DNA of 34,989 nucleotides from Planctomycetota bacterium (lineage in GTDB: Bacteria > Planctomycetota > Phycisphaerae > Sedimentisphaerales > Anaerobacaceae), in NCBI GenBank assembly GCA_030605475.1, contig JAUWIG010000030.1:1-34989 (forward strand). The letters run 5' to 3'. Positions 33,301 to 34,989 of this stretch are shown in pieces (the stretch's first letter is position 1; each line of letters begins with the position of its first letter). A model generated the notes under the pieces. The model ran no database searches and was not told the DNA's origin. It saw only the letters and a program-made list of their open reading frames with translations. The position numbers and the translations under genes are program-made.

Positions 33301-34989
33301 TATAGATGAGAAGAATGCTGTCGGCACAACCACAGGGGTTGAGTGGAGCTTCACTACCGAAGCAGTGGCGCCGCCGGCACTGCCGTGGAGCGACGACTTC
33401 GAGACCGGTGGCGGTGACTTTGACCCCGCTAAAGGTTGGACCATATTAGGTAACGCCACTGTTTCAACTGATGCCAATTATACCGGCATCTATGGAGCAC
33501 TACTTAAGGCAACCGCTTGGATAGAAAAAGCCGTCAGCACCGTAGGTTTCACTACTATCCATGTTAAGTATGCCCGTATGACCAGCGGTCTGGACACGGA
33601 CCCAAACGAATATCTGTATGTCGAATGGTACGACGGCAGCAGCTGGATTGAGCTTGAGGTCACACAGGATACATCTTGGGTTTCAAAAGATATGACCTGT
33701 GCTTCGGGCGCTGATAACAATCCGGACTTCAAGGTCAGATTCCGAACCAACGCCAACAACGCTGCAGAGCATGCCTACATCGACGACGTCGAGATTACAG
33801 GGCAAGGCGCCGGGCAGGTCTCGGTGCCGGACGTTGTCGGCGACCCAAATGCTACTGCTCAGGCCACCATTATTGCTGCAGGTCTTACAGTTGGCAGTAT
33901 AACTGAGGATTGCAGTGACACCATTCCCGCCGATAGTGTAATCAGCACTGACCCGATAGCAGGAACATCGGTCCCAATCGGTTCAGCAGTAAACCTTGTC
34001 GTCTCCGCAGGTCAGCCGACCGTACCTGACGTTGTAGGTATGGCCCAGGCCGCCGCAGAGGCTGCTATTAACGCAGTTGCGTATCTCTCAGTCGGCAATA
34101 TAACCACCGAATGCAGTGACACCGTCCCTGCCGGCAATGTAATCAGTCAAAGTCCATCCGCAGGTCCAACAACCTGTAATGATACAGTTGACCTTGTCGT
34201 CTCTACCGGCCAGCCGACCGTACCTGACGTTGTAGGTATGGCCCAGGCCGCCGCAGAGGCCGCTATCAACGCCGTTGAATATCTCTCGGTCGGCAATATA
34301 ACTACCGAATGCAGTGACACCGTACCTGCAGGCAATGTAATAAGTCAAAGTCCGTCTGCAGGCCCGGCGCCCTGTAATGATACAGTAGACCTTGTCGTCT
34401 CTACAGGTCCACCGTTGCTCTCGGACAATTTTGATGATAACAGGCGAGGTGCAATGTGGAGATTATTTGAGGACGACCATGGGAACGCCTGGGTGGTTGA
34501 AGATGCTAACCGATTGAACGTAAGAGCTACCGGCGATGTTAACGACCTTGTTGCTGATTATGTAGCCAACGGCTGGAGTTTTGACGTCAATGAAGACTTC
34601 GAAGTCAAAGTTGACTTCCACTATAGCGGTATCAGCGACCGGGACGGCTGGGTCGGAATAACTGTTGGCGATGACGATAGTTATGTTTCAGTCTCAGCCG
34701 GTTCTGATAGCAACGAATCCTACTTCTACTATGAAACGGTTGTTGATGGCAATGTGGTATTTGAGAAAGAGCTCAGAGGCTCGAATGACGGAACACTATA
34801 TATCTCGTATGATGCCGGCTTGAACAATGTGTACTTAAGCCATGTAGGATATGGAAGCGGAAATGCCTACATCTGGGAAACGACGCCTGACCCACTGCCG
34901 GGGACATCTTCGGTTGATGTGGTTATTGGCGGTGGTTCCGACAGCGCTGTTCTTGGCCCAGATGAAGCTTATCTCGACAACTTTGAAAT
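30323..34989 (+). CDS. Secreted agmatine/peptidyl-arginine deiminase family protein with FN3-like and PASTA repeats (3' end outside window)
   Basis: The frame is open from the ATG at 30323 to the window edge (1555 codons, no stop). A hydrophobic export segment ends at ADAYA. Residues about 50-365 match the agmatine/peptidyl-arginine deiminase family, which hydrolyses guanidino groups to ureido groups: WIRDYGPRY (Asp144), HGGGNFH, TGHIDMW (His251, Asp253) and GAIHC (Cys361), so the catalytic set looks complete. Then follow an 'NGGEVW' beta domain (about 375-475), an unrecognised beta region, a carboxypeptidase-regulatory-like domain (about 665-740), three 91-residue FN3-like repeats (from 744, 835 and 926), a further region, three 66-residue PASTA repeats (from 1168, 1234 and 1300) and a ConA/LamG-like end. 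The true start is probably the frame-shifted ATG at 30288. Confidence 0.85.
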   Translation, partial: MVGLLALCALVVFALPADAYAAEDNPYPHGPTEEDKLYVQQLAEQRAMRPLGAPAPLAPSGTIWTPGEYETLYGPMVSWKSYTTNVMPEFVASVTNDPHMDSVVFVVVPSGSLSSATSTLQSAGADMDRVKFIIYDTYSVWIRDYGPRYIYEDGDLAIIDFTYNRNRPADDAFPAWLATYWSQPIYEMDLTHGGGNFHCVSTGDAFMSTLIVNENPGKTEQQIKDIIFDHHNTNVETFYTRLPSGIDSTGHIDMWLLPLSDTDILVSEFASGDGKTITDAGADDLESRGYTVHRTPAWDTGTHYTYTNAAIVNNKVFIPLYSSYSSQNAEALTVFETAMPDHEIIQIDCDPIIGSAGAIHCIMKHVYAPASPFGEVLVPNGGEVWRVGEDPNIKWIANDDIDGGVTSIDIYYSTDGGSTFPYTIATGETHDGYFTWTVPDADSDQCRIKIVVHDADLNSYEDISDANFTIAPPLPPAVVYDFNDITSPSSTHKAEDGEIDCSDSVIENGTFGARRDSITGWANWAEATTAEYQNLFGSDDSRYQGADPGLGDNAAMIFEFIIAESPADIEQIDVAVELGRASSTDLGWAYIWNYNTSSYLVLGSQSGTADQVVSSSVITNPGDYVEPGTGQLTVFVVDEDTDDWIRVDDISVTIYAQTGPTMYTISGTVTYDGSGLADVVMSGLPGDPVTDINGLYSADVNEGWSGIVTPTKTGYTFTPTNREYSNVTSDQTGQDYTAATTEPPGQATNPSPADLETDVSITADLSWTAGSGATSHDVHFGTSSPGTFQGNQVGITFDPGVMNNDTTYYWRIDEVNANGTTTGDVWSFTTIVAAPGQATNPNPADLATDVSITADLSWTAGSGATSHDVHFGTGSPPPFIQNQTDTTYDPGTMDSDTTYYWRIDEVNAGGTTTGVEWSFTTIVAAPGQATNPNPADTATDVSITADLSWTAGSGATSHDVHFGTGSPPPFIQNQTDTTYDPGTMANDTTYYWRIDEKNAVGTTTGVEWSFTTEAVAPPALPWSDDFETGGGDFDPAKGWTILGNATVSTDANYTGIYGALLKATAWIEKAVSTVGFTTIHVKYARMTSGLDTDPNEYLYVEWYDGSSWIELEVTQDTSWVSKDMTCASGADNNPDFKVRFRTNANNAAEHAYIDDVEITGQGAGQVSVPDVVGDPNATAQATIIAAGLTVGSITEDCSDTIPADSVISTDPIAGTSVPIGSAVNLVVSAGQPTVPDVVGMAQAAAEAAINAVAYLSVGNITTECSDTVPAGNVISQSPSAGPTTCNDTVDLVVSTGQPTVPDVVGMAQAAAEAAINAVEYLSVGNITTECSDTVPAGNVISQSPSAGPAPCNDTVDLVVSTGPPLLSDNFDDNRRGAMWRLFEDDHGNAWVVEDANRLNVRATGDVNDLVADYVANGWSFDVNEDFEVKVDFHYSGISDRDGWVGITVGDDDSYVSVSAGSDSNESYFYYETVVDGNVVFEKELRGSNDGTLYISYDAGLNNVYLSHVGYGSGNAYIWETTPDPLPGTSSVDVVIGGGSDSAVLGPDEAYLDNFE
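32552..33370 (+). repeat. Three 273-bp coding repeats (FN3-like)
   Basis: Repeats begin exactly 273 bases apart (32552, 32825, 33098), each encoding 91 residues with PADxxTDVSITADLSW, SHDVHFGT and TTYYWRIDE. Nucleotide identity is high, so recent expansion or homogenisation is likely. Confidence 0.9.
33824..34415 (+). repeat. Three 198-bp coding repeats (PASTA-like)
   Basis: VPDVVG starts at 33824, 34022 and 34220, a spacing of 198 bases (66 residues). The second and third copies are nearly identical in DNA. Each contains the PASTA pattern VPDVVG-x-A...A, VGNIT, VPAGNVISQSP and DLVVSTG. Confidence 0.9.

Overview
The window looks like chromosomal DNA of a Planctomycetota bacterium, most likely a Phycisphaerae/Sedimentisphaerales-type anaerobic polymer degrader. 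This placement is inference. It rests on very large secreted multidomain proteins, a dockerin-like C-terminus built on two 'PDLN-LLR/ILR' half-repeats, a DUF1080 lipoprotein, 'YYWRIDE' repeats, and many intergenic repeats made of short degenerate 'words'.

Layout. 1-850: a 34-copy heptamer array and other low-complexity DNA without a credible gene. 850-4802 (+): a polytopic membrane protein of GT-C/TMTC type, a DUF1080 lipoprotein and glucuronate isomerase (uxaC). 4858-10537 (-): tRNA-Leu(UAG), then xseB and xseA, the two exodeoxyribonuclease VII subunits. These are separated by about 3.9 kb holding dispersed repeats, a BrnT/BrnA toxin-antitoxin pair, an unrecognised 250-residue protein and an Apea-like HEPN protein with an RX4H motif. 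10680-17473: a 1767-residue secreted C39-peptidase-like protein with repeated beta domains, a GEVED domain and a dockerin-like tail, facing a membrane C39-type protein; a 63-bp remnant of the xseA 5' end lies between them. 17561-21035: an HTH-membrane protein, a small exported protein, tRNA-Pro(UGG), a four-helix-bundle (S23) protein and cysteine synthase.

21185-29507 (all minus strand) is the most unusual segment. In transcription order it holds a two-HTH regulator, a soluble ABC ATPase, DUF488, DUF488, a dual-OB protein, a repeat-rich gap, a GNAT protein, a ParB-like protein, a terminase small-subunit-like protein and a complete terminase large subunit. No portal, capsid, tail or integrase gene is visible. 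A promoter-plus-terminator unit between the terminase genes looks like an opposite-strand small RNA, and a 3 x 39-bp array lies upstream of the regulator. I read this as a reduced phage-derived or satellite-like cassette, or a domesticated system, and consider it the best candidate for something undescribed.

29881-34989 (+): a promoter, a leader with an intrinsic terminator, and a large secreted agmatine/peptidyl-arginine deiminase-type protein with FN3-like and PASTA repeats that runs off the window. Its strong upstream SD-ATG is out of frame by one base.

A recurring theme is word-like degenerate microsatellites. They fill many intergenic gaps and in two places appear to sit in frame inside genes of the terminase cassette.
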